DNA of 64,000 bases from Vitellaria paradoxa (lineage: Eukaryota > Streptophyta > Magnoliopsida > Ericales > Sapotaceae): NCBI GenBank assembly GCA_019916065.1, contig CM034244.1:29008471-29072470 (forward strand), read 5' to 3'. The translations under genes were made by a program, and so were the position numbers. Shown here one piece after another: positions 24,122-36,515 of this stretch. The notes under the pieces are model-generated. The model was given only the letters and a program-made list of their open reading frames with translations, searched no databases and had not been told where the DNA came from. Positions within the stretch are counted from its first letter, which is position 1. Each line of letters begins with the position of its first letter.

Positions 24122-24544
24122 TAAGATAAAAAAAAAAGATAGAAAAATAGCCAATTATAATTGATGAAGGAGATTTTGAAAAAGAAGAGAGTAGGGATGA
24201 AAAAGGAGAAAGGGAGGACGATGAAAGTAAAGAACCACTGATAGTTCAGGGAATATGTTCCTAAAGCACCATTCCCTTAACGGCTTTTGAAAACAAGAAA
24301 AGAAGCCCAATTTGGTGAATTGCTAGAGGTATTCAAGTAGGTAAAGATCAATATACCTATACTTGATGTAATTAAGCAACTCCCTTCATATGATAAATTC
24401 TTAAAAGAATTATGTATTGTAAAGAGGAGATTAAATGTAAAGGAGAAAGTATTTCTCACTGAGCAAGCCAGTGCTATACTGTAATGTTATACACCCCTAA
24501 AATGTAAAGACCGTTGTTGTCCTACCATATCTTGTTGCATAGGG

Positions 24545-27500
24545 GAGTAATATATTAGTTGAGCATTGTTTGATTTAGGGGTAAGTGCAAACTTATGTCC
24601 TTACTCAGTGTATAAACAAATGGGCTTATGAGAAATTAAACCCACTCGTGTGACTTTACAAGTTGCTAATAGATCAATTAAAGTCCTACAAGGTATAGTT
24701 GAAGATGTGCTAGTTCAAGTGGCAAAATTTTACTTTCCAATGGATTTCATCATCCTTGACACTCAACCACAGACCAGTTTATTAACACAAAATCAGGCAC
24801 CTGTAATACTGAGAAGACCATTCCTAGTAACATCAAATGCTCTTATAAACTGTAGGAATAGATCAATGAAAATGTTTTTTGGTAACATTAAATTTGAAAT
24901 AAATATCTTTCATGTAAGTAAACAACTAAAAGGGGTGCTTGATATACAAGAAGTGGACTTAGTTGAAACCATAGTCCAAGATTATGTAGATTGTGAATTC
25001 ATTAAGAATCCTTTATAGAAAGCAATTTGCTTCAGTGAGGAGACATTGAATTCCACGACTCAAGGTGACGAGGTAGGACCAATTTTTGATTGGTTGGAGA
25101 TTTGCCCAATAATGTTTGTTGGAAAATAGGCACCAACCTTCGAAGATTTAGGACCACTCTTAAATAAAGCAGAGTCATCAGAAGTAAAATCTCCAAAACC
25201 TAATAGAAAACCCCTATCCAGTAATTTGAAATATGCTTTCTTGGGGGAAGGAGAGATTGATCTAGTAGTCATTTCATCTGAATTGACATTTGCATTAAAA
25301 CATTAACTAGTTAAGCTTTAGAAAATCCACAAGAAAGCTTTAGGCTAGTCAGTGGCTAATTTAACTAGTATTAGTCCACTCTTTTGCACACATGAATATA
25401 TTTAGAGGAGGATGCCAAACCAGTTCATCAGATGCAAAGATGATTTAATCCAAACATGAAAGAAGTAGTAAGAGCATACGTGTTGAAATTACTTAATGAA
25501 GGAATCATTTATCCAATCTCTAATTCTAAATGGCAGAGCCCCACACAAGTGGTTCCAAAAAAATCTGGTGTCACAGTGGTTTGGAATGAGAATAAAAAGG
25601 TGGTTCCAACTCGAATTTAAACTGGCTAGAGAGTATGCATTGATTATAGAAAACTCAATGTAGTGACAAGAAAATATCATTTCCCTCTTCCATGTTTAGA
25701 TCAAGTTTTAGAAAGAGTGGCTGGATATGCTTATTACTATTTCCTAGATGGTTACTTAAGCTATAATCAAATCAAAGTTGCCTTAGAGGATCAAGCTAAA
25801 ACCATATTTACTTGTCCTTTCAGCACTTTTGCATGTAAAAAGATGCCATTTGGCCTTTGTAATGCCCCTGCTACCTTTCAACGCTGCATGATTAGCATAT
25901 TTAGTGAAATGGCAGAAGAAACCATGGAAGTCTTTATGGACAATTTATCTATTTATGGTGATTTCTTTGAGTAGTGCTTAAAAAATCTTGATCTAGTTTT
26001 GACACGATGTGAAAGAAAAAATTAGTTCTTAACTGGAAAAAGTGTCATTTCATGGTGACTAAAGGCATTGTGTTAGGGCATATTGTTTCCAAAGAAGACA
26101 TACAAGTGGATCAAGCTAAGGTTGAATTGATTCAGAAACTTCCTACTCCACAATCTATTAAGGACATTAGATGATTCTTGGGGCATGCTGGGTTTTACCG
26201 GCGATTCATTCAATCCTTTAGTAAAGTTTCAAAACCTTTGTGTCATTTATTGATACATGACACACCTTTTGAATGGACACCCCAATGTCAAAAAGCATTC
26301 GGAAAACTTAAGGGTTGCTTAACTATAGCACCTATTCTTCAATCTCCTGATTAGTCACTTCCATTTGAGCTTATATGTGACGCAAGTAACAATGCTATTG
26401 GTGCTGTATTAGGGCAAAGAAAAGATAAAAAGGCACATGTCATTTATTATGTGAGTAAAATCCTTAATGATGCGCAAAGAAATTATACGACAACTGAAGA
26501 TGAATTGTTAGCGGTTATCTTTGCCCTTGAGAAGTTTCACTCTTATCTCATTGGTTCAACAGTCATAGTATTTACTGATCATTCTGCTCTCAAATACCTA
26601 ATGACCAAACAAGAGGTTAAACTAAGATTAATTTGTTAGATATTACTCTTGCAAGAATTGACTTCAAAATAAGTAATACAAAGGGTGTTGAAAATGTTGT
26701 AGCCGATTACCTATCATGGTTACTAGCAGAAGCTTATTCAAAAGAACAAATTCAAATAAATGATAGCTTCTCGAATGAACAGTTGTTTAATGTAGTAGCA
26801 ATAATAGCTACCACTCTTTCGTGGTATGCAGATATTGCCAATTATTTAGCGATAAGACAAATCCTAAGTGAAAGAAGCTCTAAAGACAAGGAGAAATTCT
26901 TGCATAATATTTGAGTTTTCTTTTGGGATGGTCCTTACTTGTTTAAATACTGCCCTGATCAAGTAAATCGACGTTGTATTCCTAAGTGGGAAGTACCAGG
27001 AATTCTTGAAATTTGTTATTCACAAGCTTTTAGTGGCCATTTTTTCACGAACAAAACAACAACTAAAAATCTTCAATGTGGATTTTATTGACCCCCTCTA
27101 TTCAAAGATGTCCATCATTTTTGCACCATATGTGATAGATGCCGAAGATTAGGAAGCTTAACTCGCAGAAATATGATGCCTCTTTCCTTTATTCTCGTGT
27201 TGGAAGTATTCGATTGCTGGGGAATTAATTTTATGGACCCATTCCTAATTTCTTTTGGATATGAATATATTTTAGTAGGGGTTAATTATGTCTCCAAATG
27301 GGTTAAAGTGGTAGCCACAAGAGCGAATAATCACAAAGTCGTGCTCAAATTTCTCTATGAGAATATATTCTCACGTTTTAGGATGCCCCAAGCAATTAAG
27401 TGATGAGTGGAAACATTTTTGCAATCGCCCTATGGGTACACTTTTACTTCAATATGGTGTTGTCCATAAGGTAGGCACACCTTATCACCCACAAACAAGT

Positions 27501-28090
27501 GGCTAAGTAGAGCTTGTTAATAGATAAACCAAGTAAATCCTTAAGAAAATGGTTAACCCAAACCGGAAAGATTGGTCACTATGATTAATTGACTTCCTAT
27601 GAGTGTATCGTAGAGCTTACAAAACAACACTAGGGATGTCTCCATATAGATTAGTTTATGGAAAGTCGTGCCATCTTCTCATTGAACTAGAATATAAAGC
27701 CTATTGGGCTATTAAACAATTCAAGGCTAATATCAATGAGGTCGAATTACACCGTAAACTTTAAATTATAGAAATGGATGAACTGAGAAATGATGCATAT
27801 GAAAATGCACAAATTTCAAAAGAAAAAATGAAGAAAGTACATGATCAGCATATTACTCAACGTTCATTTCTTGACGGTCAAAAAGTACTTCTTTATAATT
27901 CATGACTTCGTCTATTTCCTGGCAATTGCAATCTAAATGGACCAGCCCATTCATAGTGAAAAGTATCTCTGAACATGGTGCAATCAAAATAGAAAATCCA
28001 AAGAATAAGAATCGCTTCAAAGTGAACAGCCATCAACTAAAACCATACCTTGAGAACTTTTTTGGAGCTATTAAATCTTGGATCTTTTAG
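24545..28090 (+). pseudogene. pol: Athila-type pol relic: protease, RT, RNase H, integrase
   Basis: Read in pieces over three frames. Protease: D-L-G-V-S-A-N-L near 24576, then EIKPTRVTLQVANRSIK and a LRRPFL motif. RT: VVPKKSGV about 25550, CIDYRKLN about 25637, MPFGLCNAPATFQRC about 25843, with the catalytic site F-M-D-N (25933-25944) in place of F-M-D-D. RNase H: CDASNNAIGAVL about 26379, DELLAVIFALEKF and FTDHSALKYL about 26570. Integrase: a CTICDRC zinc-finger end near 27123, WGINFMDPF about 27219, then decay of the other core residues, and a C-terminal region to TAG at 28088. Numerous frameshifts and stops make it non-functional. Confidence 0.88.
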
Positions 28091-29099
28091 ATCCTCCACA
28101 GTGTGAATGATTCTCAATTGATTTCCAGGTGTTGTCTGTAACTTAGTGGAGCAATTAGTTGTAATCTTAATTTCTATATCCCAGTTAGAACTTGTTTGAT
28201 AGTGTATTAAGATAGTATTTTAATTTTTTATTTTTCTTCTATTTTTCTCTCTATGGTCCAGACACATCGATTGGGCGGTCCAGACACCTAGATTAATTGC
28301 CAACAAATCAAAAAAATTCAGAATCTCAAATTCTCTTTAGTCCAGATACCTTGATCGGGTGGTTCGAACACCCAATTATCAATTGGCATTTAAAAACCTC
28401 CCCTCCTCTTGGCTATTCAAACAGCTTATGGGTGATCCAGGCATTGTGTTTTGACAGTGAGTTTTAAAAGAACCCCAATTCAAAAATTTTTTTCCAAAGT
28501 CCTTTCATCATTTCTCTAAATCCTATTTACCCACGCCAAACTACTTCAAGAAATCATCAATCTGAGTGTGTTCAACTTTGATTTTGTGGATTCCACACTC
28601 AACATTTTCTACGTTTGTAGCTTGGGTACATTTCCTCTTCCCTATTTCTAACCCTTGGTTGTAACATCTACTAGAAATTCGGCCAATGTTTTATATTGAG
28701 TTTTTGCGGAGTGTTTCCAGATCTTTTTCTTCAAATCAATCTTCATTAACACTATTTCTCATACTTAGGATTTGAGTTTGTCTTAAAGCATTAGGAGTGC
28801 ATATCCATGGCCAAGGCTGTGATTCTATCACCCTTATACCAAAGTCCTATAATAATTCACAAATCAAGGTGAATTTCTTTCCAAGTTCTTTACTTTGAAT
28901 TCGTACCAAAAACTAGACCCAATGGTGAGGTCTTGAACACACTGCAATAGACCTGATTGTGAGGTCTTGCAAGCACATTCTATGATGTCAAACTTTTTTC
29001 CAAAAATTAGTTCGAGTTTCTTCCAAATCCTTTGTTTTGATATCAAGGCACTACTTTGGATTCACCTGTGAGATCTAGTATGTTCCCTTTTTATTCTTT
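28091..29099 (+). other. Post-pol internal region with palindromic module
   Basis: No coding potential seen. Two copies of a roughly 36-bp module (28253-28290 and 28337-28373), with GTCCAGA half-sites around a GGGYGGT core, match modules in the LTRs of this family. The region ends at GTTAT (29100-29104), the left target duplication of the nested solo LTR. Confidence 0.6.
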
Positions 29100-29104
29100 G
29101 TTAT

Positions 29105-30507
29105 TGATTACACTTAAAAATGTAATTGCAAACTTTATAATTTGACTTTAAATCATGCATTAATTTAATAAATTTATGAGTTTGCTATTTTTTATCGCTT
29201 ATTTGGTTTATTTTCTAAAATGCAGAGAAAAGAAGAAAATAATCGTGATTAGCAATGAGAAAAGTGATACAAACGATGAAAATGAGCTTTTGGTCTAGAC
29301 CCCACGATGCCTAGTCTAGACCAAATCAAGAACAAGGCTGGAGGAGCAAAACAAAGAGTGAAGAGGAAGTATACTGTGGTCTGAACACCCCCATGGGTGG
29401 TCCGGACCATTGCAAACTGATCTATGCGATTTTGTTAATTTTTAGGTTTTTTTTTTTTTTTTTTTGTCTTGATTGTAAATAGAAAACTTGTACGGCCGTT
29501 TTGGTTGCTTCTTATATATGTTTTACAAACTTCTTTTGTGGATTTTTCTGAGTTATTCTTAGAGGATATAATTGAAGTTTTTTGGATTGTATAGGTGCTC
29601 TGTCAGTTTATATTGTTCATCGCTTTGTTTTTTATTTAGTGTTGAAGTATGGTATTTTGTCTTTTTCTTGATTTAATAATATTTCATCTTGATTTACCTA
29701 CTATTTTTATGCTCATTGTGGATCTTGAATCAATGATAGGATAGATCTTTTAATCTTGATTTAACGAAGCCAAGAGAGGGTGGGATATTTGATCAATGTG
29801 ATGTGCTAGGATTATGTATATGTGACGTGCAAACGTATATAAATGTATATACTCATTTTCAAATCTGATTTATTTTTGTTAAAAGAATTTCAAAAGCAAA
29901 AATCTTTGATCATATTCCTATAATCACTAATAAAGTTTTTCAGATCCTTTAATTTCTTTTGAAAACTTTGAAACAAATAAATTAGGTTTGATTCCACAAG
30001 TAATATAAAAAAAATATTTTCCAATTCTATAGTCCTCAACGTGAATATGGAATTGTGTTTGTGGAAATTTTGAGAGCTTTCATGAAAATATCTTCCAATT
30101 TATTTTTTCTGTTTTATGTGAAATTTAAATTGTCGTTCATAATACATCAAATTGTGAAAAACTATTCCACCCGAACTTAAGCGTTAAATCAAGACTTCTT
30201 AATAATTTGAATTTAATTATCAATTTGTTGTTGCTTGATTGCTTTAGGAAGTTAATTGTTAGTTTATTGCATTCTGTTTGTTTATTTGATTTAATTTCAT
30301 TCATTTAGAAAATTTATTAGAAAAAAATTAGAAACTTGATATCCTTCAATTTTTGAATCATATTAAATCTACGAATAGCAAAACTATAAAACCTTGAAAC
30401 TAATATGTAGGTTCCCTATGGATACAATCCTAGACTCACTAGCTAAAACTACACCGCACACCCTTACACTTGGGGGTAATCTTAGATGCAATATTTAGAG
30501 GTGGTCA
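29105..30507 (+). mobile_element. Nested solo LTR, TSD GTTAT
   Basis: A 1403-bp unit starts TGATTACACTTA and ends GTGGTCA, flanked exactly by GTTAT (29100-29104 and 30508-30512). It is a diverged relative of the host element's own LTR, with the same terminal inverted repeat and the same order of internal landmarks. It carries palindromes GGTCTAGACC (29292) and GGTCCGGACC (29399). No internal region or primer-binding site follows, so this is a recombined solo LTR. Confidence 0.9.
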
Positions 30508-30798
30508 GTTATCTTGGGAACATATGTATTTTTTTTTCTTTTCTGATCTGTGGGCATGTGACAGTGTGAATGAATTTTCTTTTTATACATAATATGATCA
30601 GTTTATTATTTTCATGGCTGAGCAATGGACTATTTTTGAGCTTGGAATTGTGTATGACATGCTTATATTTCTGGAATCACCTCAAGCTTGTTTATTATTT
30701 TTCTAATTTTAGTTTGGGGCCACTGAATTTGTGTGGACATAAGGATTGTTGTTTCCTTGTTTATAAGCCAATATTTGCCCATCTATATGTGTAGTTAA

Positions 30799-32811
30799 TA
30801 TGGGTCCTCCAGTTAAGCACATTGCCAATAGACAATTGGGGGGCACATCTTTTAATAGAGATTTATTCTGGCATAAAACTACCAATGTCAAATATGACGA
30901 CATTTGGGTGTACAAGCCAGTAGTGGTTGAATGTTATTGGCAAATCTAGTAGTTCAGGAGCGAATTATTGCTCTTACTACAAAATTTTAAAGGGAGACAG
31001 TGGTTCCAATTAGATAAGTTCCATCCTTAGTGCGTAGTGGATATTGTTTGGGTGTTTTTTTGTCAATGTTAAAGAGGAGTCCATAAATAAGAGAAGAGGA
31101 CATTAGAGGGTAGTTAGTTGGGTTCGAGGGGCTGATATAACTCTCACACCAGATGATTTTGCCCAAATATTTTAGCTTCCTTAAGTTCAAAGCCCCGAAT
31201 TTTCTTATCACTCTAAAAGAACCCACCTTTGGCCACTGTAGCTATAAAGATTCTTCTGAAGGGTTAAGAATGGACTGGGGAGGTTAGAAAGCTGGTGTCA
31301 GGATCGAATGACAAATTTTAGGCTTTGCATATGTTCTCCTGCACAAACCTATTACCTTAGAACCACAATTCCAATTGTAGCCCTTTATGTACTAAGCTTA
31401 TATATTTAATAGGAACTGGTATGATTATCGATCTACTATCTTATATGTGGCACCAGATATTTTATACATACAAGCACCGAAGTGCTCAGACTGGGCTTTC
31501 TTTTGGTGGTGTTCTTAGTGAGATTTTTAGAAGAAAGGATGCTCGTATCTCTGATGATCTTCCTTTGGCCACTATTCTTCATCCATTCAACTATACCTCT
31601 TATTCTAAGTCTCGAGGGCATTTAGTTAGAAGCAAAAGAGAAAAACTGAGCCCAACCTAGTGGAGGAAGGAGTAGTTCTCAAGCTCAAGAGAAGGAAGAG
31701 AAAGAAGTATCTAATGCTAACTAGGCTGATATGAATTAGGATACTCAGGCTGCCTTGGGGGATTTAGCAGAGAGGATGAACATCTTGAGCAAAACTGAGA
31801 AGATAACAGGCAAAGCATTATTCTGATATAAAGGACTTAAGTAGAGCATGGTCAGCTTTTACAAAGTATCTCAGACCAACTCCAGGCTACTCGTCATCAT
31901 TTCCTAGCTCCATAGTGATTGCGCACATTTCCTACTTTATCTTTTTGCATAACCATTGAGGATCTTTAGAAAGTTTAGTGATTTTCATTCCTTATATCAT
32001 TTTGTAATCCTAAAACTCTAACTTTTGAAATTTGTTGATGTAATTTGAGTTTAGATGGATCTTTTCACTCATATTTTGTAACCTAAAACTCAATTTTGAC
32101 ATAATGTTAATGGTTATTTTGATGCCATCCAAACATGATGTTACATCTATTTTTCTTTATTTTTCTACCTTTCTTTTTCTTTTATGTGTTTATCTTATGT
32201 TTTATCTCCTTCTTGCTTGGTGCAATATCTTAGTAAACATTTTATTAAGTCCACTTTAAATTTAATGTAAAGAACAAGTTCCTCATGTCTAACAATCTTG
32301 AACCCTTAGCTAACGAGCGAGAGAGAGAAATTTATATAACTAACTCAAATTGTGATAGTGAGGCTGACTGCTCAGAAGTTAACTTAGATGAGAGGCTCGA
32401 TGACTTATTAAGGAGGGTATTCCCTTGCTTTTACCATTTGATTATCCCCTATTGTTTCTGATAGCTCCACACTAATTTTTTAAAGGACAAGGGTGGGATG
32501 TGGTTGACCTTGAGGTCCTAGTGAGAATGGAAAGGGCTGAGGTTGATATAGCTATCCAGTGGCCTAATGCACCAACTCTAGAATCTAACACTGACAACTA
32601 TTCGGAATGTCTTGTTATCCCTACACTTGAGTCTAATTACGATGACATGCCAGCCCTTGAGGATATACTAGAATCTGATAATAACAGAGATGATGATAAT
32701 GATGACTCTCTCACTACTTTAGACTCCGATAATGAGGCCAAGACACCTTTTGAGGTTCTTTTAGATGTTGTTAAGAGTTTGTTGGATGAGTATTGTCCCT
32801 GCCATAGGTAA
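30799..32811 (+). pseudogene. Relic of the third (post-pol) ORF of the Athila-type element
   Basis: Broken reading frames lie downstream of pol. One starts MGPPVKHIANRQLGG at 30799. Another (31421-31660) contains SFGGVLSEIFRRKDARISDDL and resembles the putative plant transposon protein domain often found after pol in Athila-like elements. The last (32500-32811) is an acidic, D/N-rich 103-codon fragment. Position and sequence style suggest the variable third ORF, sometimes called env-like. I cannot assign a function, and no signal peptide or membrane segment is convincing. Confidence 0.45.
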
Positions 32812-34557
32812 TATTTACCCGTTTCATATTTTATCTTTCATTTGTTATATATTTTTATTTTATTTTCTCATTTTATACTATCCTTTTCATAATTTATTCA
32901 TGCATCAAGTTAGGGGGTACCATTAGAATCACAAGCATAGTTTCCATCATCATGCATCATGCACACACACTACTTTCATGTTCCATTTTCAACACATTGA
33001 GGACAATGTGTTCCTTAAGGTGGGGGTAGGTTATGCATGATGATTTTATTTAACTTTGACATGCATTGAATTGAAAGAAACCTTTCCAAAATTGATAAAA
33101 ATTAAAAATTTTCTAGTTTTGCATTTTTTTAGTAACTAATTTGATGATAGTAATAGTCATAAAGATAACAAATGATTTGATTAGTATTGAATAAGGCACT
33201 TGATTCAAATTGAGCATAAGATTTTCTAATGTGTTACAAACTTATCACTTAAGACCGTTTAATTAGAGTGTATTATGAATTGGAGGTCATTATCTTTAGT
33301 TATTCAAGTATACCAAGACATAGGTGGAGACCTAAAACATAAATCTTGTGAGCTTTTGATCCTAATCGTTTATTCTTGAGAGTTTACATTAAAATATTCC
33401 AAATCAGTCCTTGCATCTTAGTTTCTTTCATATAGCTTCATTACATTACTTTGTTTTGGTATTGAATGCACAAAACACTTTGTTCTATATATATGATTGG
33501 ATTAATACTTTTGAAGAATGCTATTAACCTTTAGAGTGATGTTAGGCTATATTTGTTTGCTTAGGGCCTATACCTTTTCTTGTTTACATTTTCCTAGGAG
33601 CCAACTCGAAACCATTGAATAAAAATTTGAAAATTTTCTTGTTTAGCTACTTAAAATATCCCTTTGGCCAGATATGTAGCAAGGCCTAACCCTTGCATGT
33701 TTTGGGACGACCAGTGCACAAGGGAGTATAATATGACTATAAAGGGGTTGGTATGTGAATTTTTTATTTTGTTAAAAAAAATAGGGATAGCACATCATGA
33801 ATTTATTATTTCTTAATCCCATATATATATATATATATAAAGAGAGATTTTAGTTTGAAGTTTGGGTTTCTAGTTGAGGGTTAAGTAAGGAGAAATAAAT
33901 AAGGAAGCTTGGGAGAAGGGAAGGAGACATATTGTACTGGTTATTAAATCCCAAGACAAGCATTTTGGATTCTCTATCCCCCTGGCCAAGTTATAACCCT
34001 TTTAGAGACCTAACGGACTCAAGGTGAAAGGTATTTATAAGAGTATTGATTTAAATTGTGTATTTGAACCTAGTGATTTTGCATATGCATTAATACATCC
34101 CTTTATGAAGTTGTAAACATTCACATATGTTCTAATTATTTCTTATTCATGTCTTATTTGGGTTATATACACAAACTTTGACATTGCATCTTTACATGAA
34201 CCTTGAGAGTAACCTTTGTCAGTGTGAATTCATTTGATGAGTGAAATATCTAGTGAGCTTTGAGGTTGAAACCGTAATCTTTTGAGTATACTTGATAGCT
34301 ATTTTGATTGAATAACATGAAATGATGCATTTGAAATTAAATGGTTGAAAAGTTAGGTAGCTTTGATATGCATTGGGAAGTTTTATGCAATTTTTTGGAT
34401 TTTGTTACCTGTTTCATATTGAAATTGAATCAAGAATTATTGAATTGAGTTTTACTATTTATTTAACTAGTTTAGGAATTTTGTGGGTAGATTCACTATA
34501 AACCCTCACGAGATTTCACTTGTCTACTAAGAGGAAACCTAGGGGTCTAAAAGGCTT

Positions 34558-34580
34558 GTTGCACACTGCTAAAGTGCAAC
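34558..34580 (+). other. Conserved 3' hairpin, copy in the Athila-type element
   Basis: GTTGCAC (34558-34564) and GTGCAAC (34574-34580) form a perfect 7-bp stem with a 9-nt loop. The equivalent in the gag-only element (56768-56789) has the same stem with two compensatory pair changes. Confidence 0.7.
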
Positions 34581-34635
34581 CGTGTTTCCAACAAAAAGTG
34601 AAATAAGATAGTAGTTTAATTCATTTAAATAATGT

Positions 34636-34656
34636 CATTGCTAGGGAATAGCAATG
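34636..34656 (+). other. Pre-PPT hairpin, Athila-type element
   Basis: CATTGCTA and TAGCAATG form a perfect 8-bp stem around GGGAA, 16 bp before the 3' LTR. The matching hairpin lies at 56876-56894. Confidence 0.65.
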
Positions 34657-34672
34657 CTTAAGATGGTGGGTG

Positions 34673-36079
34673 TGATTACATTTGAAAATTGTAATTACAA
34701 ACCTCAAATTAGATCATAATTCATGCATTTGTTTAATAATTATAAAGTTTTTAGTTACTTTTAATGTTTACTATATGTTTGTTTCCAAAATGCAGATAAA
34801 AGATGGAAATTACTAAAATTAGTGATGGTGAAGATGATGAAAAGGTCCCTATTGTTTGAACACATCGACATTTTGTCTGGATCGAAGTAAGGAGACAGAT
34901 GGCAAACAAGGATAAAGACTAAAAATTGGGCCTGAACCTTTTTGCTATCCAGACACCCAGTCGGGTGGTCTGGACACCTGCGGCCATTATGCATGGAATT
35001 CTAGGTTTTAGGCTTGCAGTTTAGGCTATAAATACATCATTTTGATAGCCGTAGCTATATACTTTCAATATATTCTTCCAAAATTTTAGAATACACTTTA
35101 GAGAGTTTTAGTTTAGGTTTTTTTTAGTGATTTCTATTTCATTGTTCATGGATTTTGTTATCGCTTTACTTCGAAATATGGTACTATCATTTTTTCTCTG
35201 ATTCAATGGAGTTTATTTCTTGTTTATTCACTGTTTTAGCGTATTTTGTTTATGTTAAATCTATGTTAGGATAAATCTTTTAATCTTGATTCAATGAATC
35301 AAGGAAGAGTGGAACATTACGATCAGTACGATATGCGTAGATCTATGCATACGATATGAACACATACATGTATGAATCTACATTTTCTTTTTAGACCTAA
35401 TTTCATTTGTTATTAAAAGCTTTCAAAAACAAAAATTCTTGATCACATTCTCTGTAATCACTCATAAGAATTTTTGGATTAAAACTTTCCTTTATAGTTT
35501 GAAATAAATGAATTAGGTTTGAATCAAAATAATGTAAAAGAAGATCATCAGCTTTAGAATCCTAAACGTGAATATAAAACTATGTTTTGGAACCTAAGGA
35601 GCTTTTAAGAAAATATTTTCCGATTTATCTTTCTGATATGTGAAATTTAAATTCTGGTCAATTACACATCGGATTGTGAAATAATGATTTCACTCAGAAT
35701 TGATGGTTAAATCAAGAAATTATTCAATTGATTTCCATATTGCTTTGAATTAATTCGCTGTTTTAGTTTTATTTGTTAGTAACTTCATCATTTAATTAGA
35801 TTATTTGCTGTTTTAAGTGTTTAATATTTTGGTATAATTATATTTAATTAATTTGTTCTATTTGAGAAGTTTGGCAGTGATTTAAGAAGATTCATCCACA
35901 CAAACATTTGAAATCCATTTCACTTTGAACTGAGTAGTAAGTAATTTACATCTTTTAAAACCTAGAAACTATTACATTAGGTTCGTTGAGGATACGACCT
36001 CGGTCTCACTGAGTTAAAGCTACACTGCTCACCCTTACACTTAGGGGTTTATTCTAAATGTATTATTTAAAGGCGGTCA
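34673..36079 (+). repeat. 3' LTR of the Athila-type element
   Basis: Starts TGATTACATTTG and ends GGCGGTCA. It is collinear with the uninterrupted parts of 19652-22350, with many point differences. It contains the hairpin CTTGATTC-aat-GAATCAAG (35285-35303). Confidence 0.88.
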
Positions 36080-36224
36080 AGTTTTTGGTGCCGTTACTGG
36101 AGAACCAACTTTAATTTGAGGTTATTTTAGGTTTAAGTTAATTTACTGCCTTGTTATAAAAAAAGATTTATTTTAATTTTTTTTCCAAACTGCCTAGAAT
36201 TGCTTACTGCTATCTGAGCACCTT
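36080..36224 (+). mobile_element. Second primer-binding site and leader fragment after the 3' LTR
   Basis: Matches 22351-22500, the leader that follows the 5' LTR, and includes TGGTGCCGTTACTGGAGA at 36086-36103, a decayed tRNA-Asp site. Similarity stops around CTGAGCACCT. An LTR followed by its own internal leader means the right-hand LTR is also the 5' LTR of a second, truncated copy, as expected after unequal LTR recombination. Confidence 0.8.
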
Positions 36225-36496
36225 ATAAATTACCCATCCAACCACCCAAAAACTCTAGGAGTCCAAATGCACAAACTAACAAGGAAAGTGATTTTCTTAC
36301 CTTTAAGTCAATATAAGTTTCACTAAAATTAAAATGAATAGTAGTATGTTGATTTTACGAGCTCATTTGATGTCATTATGGCTTAATTAAGTAGTTAATG
36401 CAAGTGCAATTGTAAAGGACCGTGTGTGAGACTTTTGCCACTTAATTCAAATGATACTTCTTCGTACTAACCTGAAATTTTCGGATATATAAGCAA

Positions 36497-36515
36497 TCTC
36501 TCTCTCTCTCTCTCT
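36497..36515. repeat. (CT)n microsatellite
   Basis: Perfect alternating CT run. Around it, 36225-37210 holds no gene; 36873-37130 shows a loose purine/pyrimidine inverted arrangement that may be a worn MITE. Confidence 0.85.

Larger units (their letters stand above)
30513..34672 (+). other. Rest of the Athila-type internal region
   Basis: Continues the post-pol region after the nested LTR. It holds relics of a third ORF (about 30799-31660 and 32285-32811), a conserved block around 32998-33028 (ACATTGAGGACAATGTG then a purine-rich AAGGTGGGGGTAGG), an (AT)n run near 33820, and the 3' block 34488-34672 with two hairpins and a weak polypurine tract. The 32998 and 34488 blocks match the same positions in the gag-only element at 51011-58502. 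Confidence 0.7.
19652..36079 (+). mobile_element. Decayed Athila-type Ty3/gypsy element with two nested solo LTRs
   Basis: Outer LTRs 19652-22350 and 34673-36079 start TGATTACA and end GTCA. Removing the nested LTR and one TSD from the first leaves 1408 bp, against 1407 bp for the second. Between them lie a tRNA-Asp type primer-binding site, gag, Athila-like pol, a long post-pol region with a relic third ORF, and a purine-rich tract. No TSD is seen: the bases before 19652 are TCTTT, while internal sequence, not flank, follows 36079. The many frameshifts and LTR mismatches show that it is old. Confidence 0.88.

Noticed and set aside
29105..34672. A second separate gag-only element using 29105-30507 as 5' LTR
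   Set aside because: No primer-binding site follows 30507, exact GTTAT repeats bracket the LTR, and 34673-36079 pairs much better with 19652-22350.
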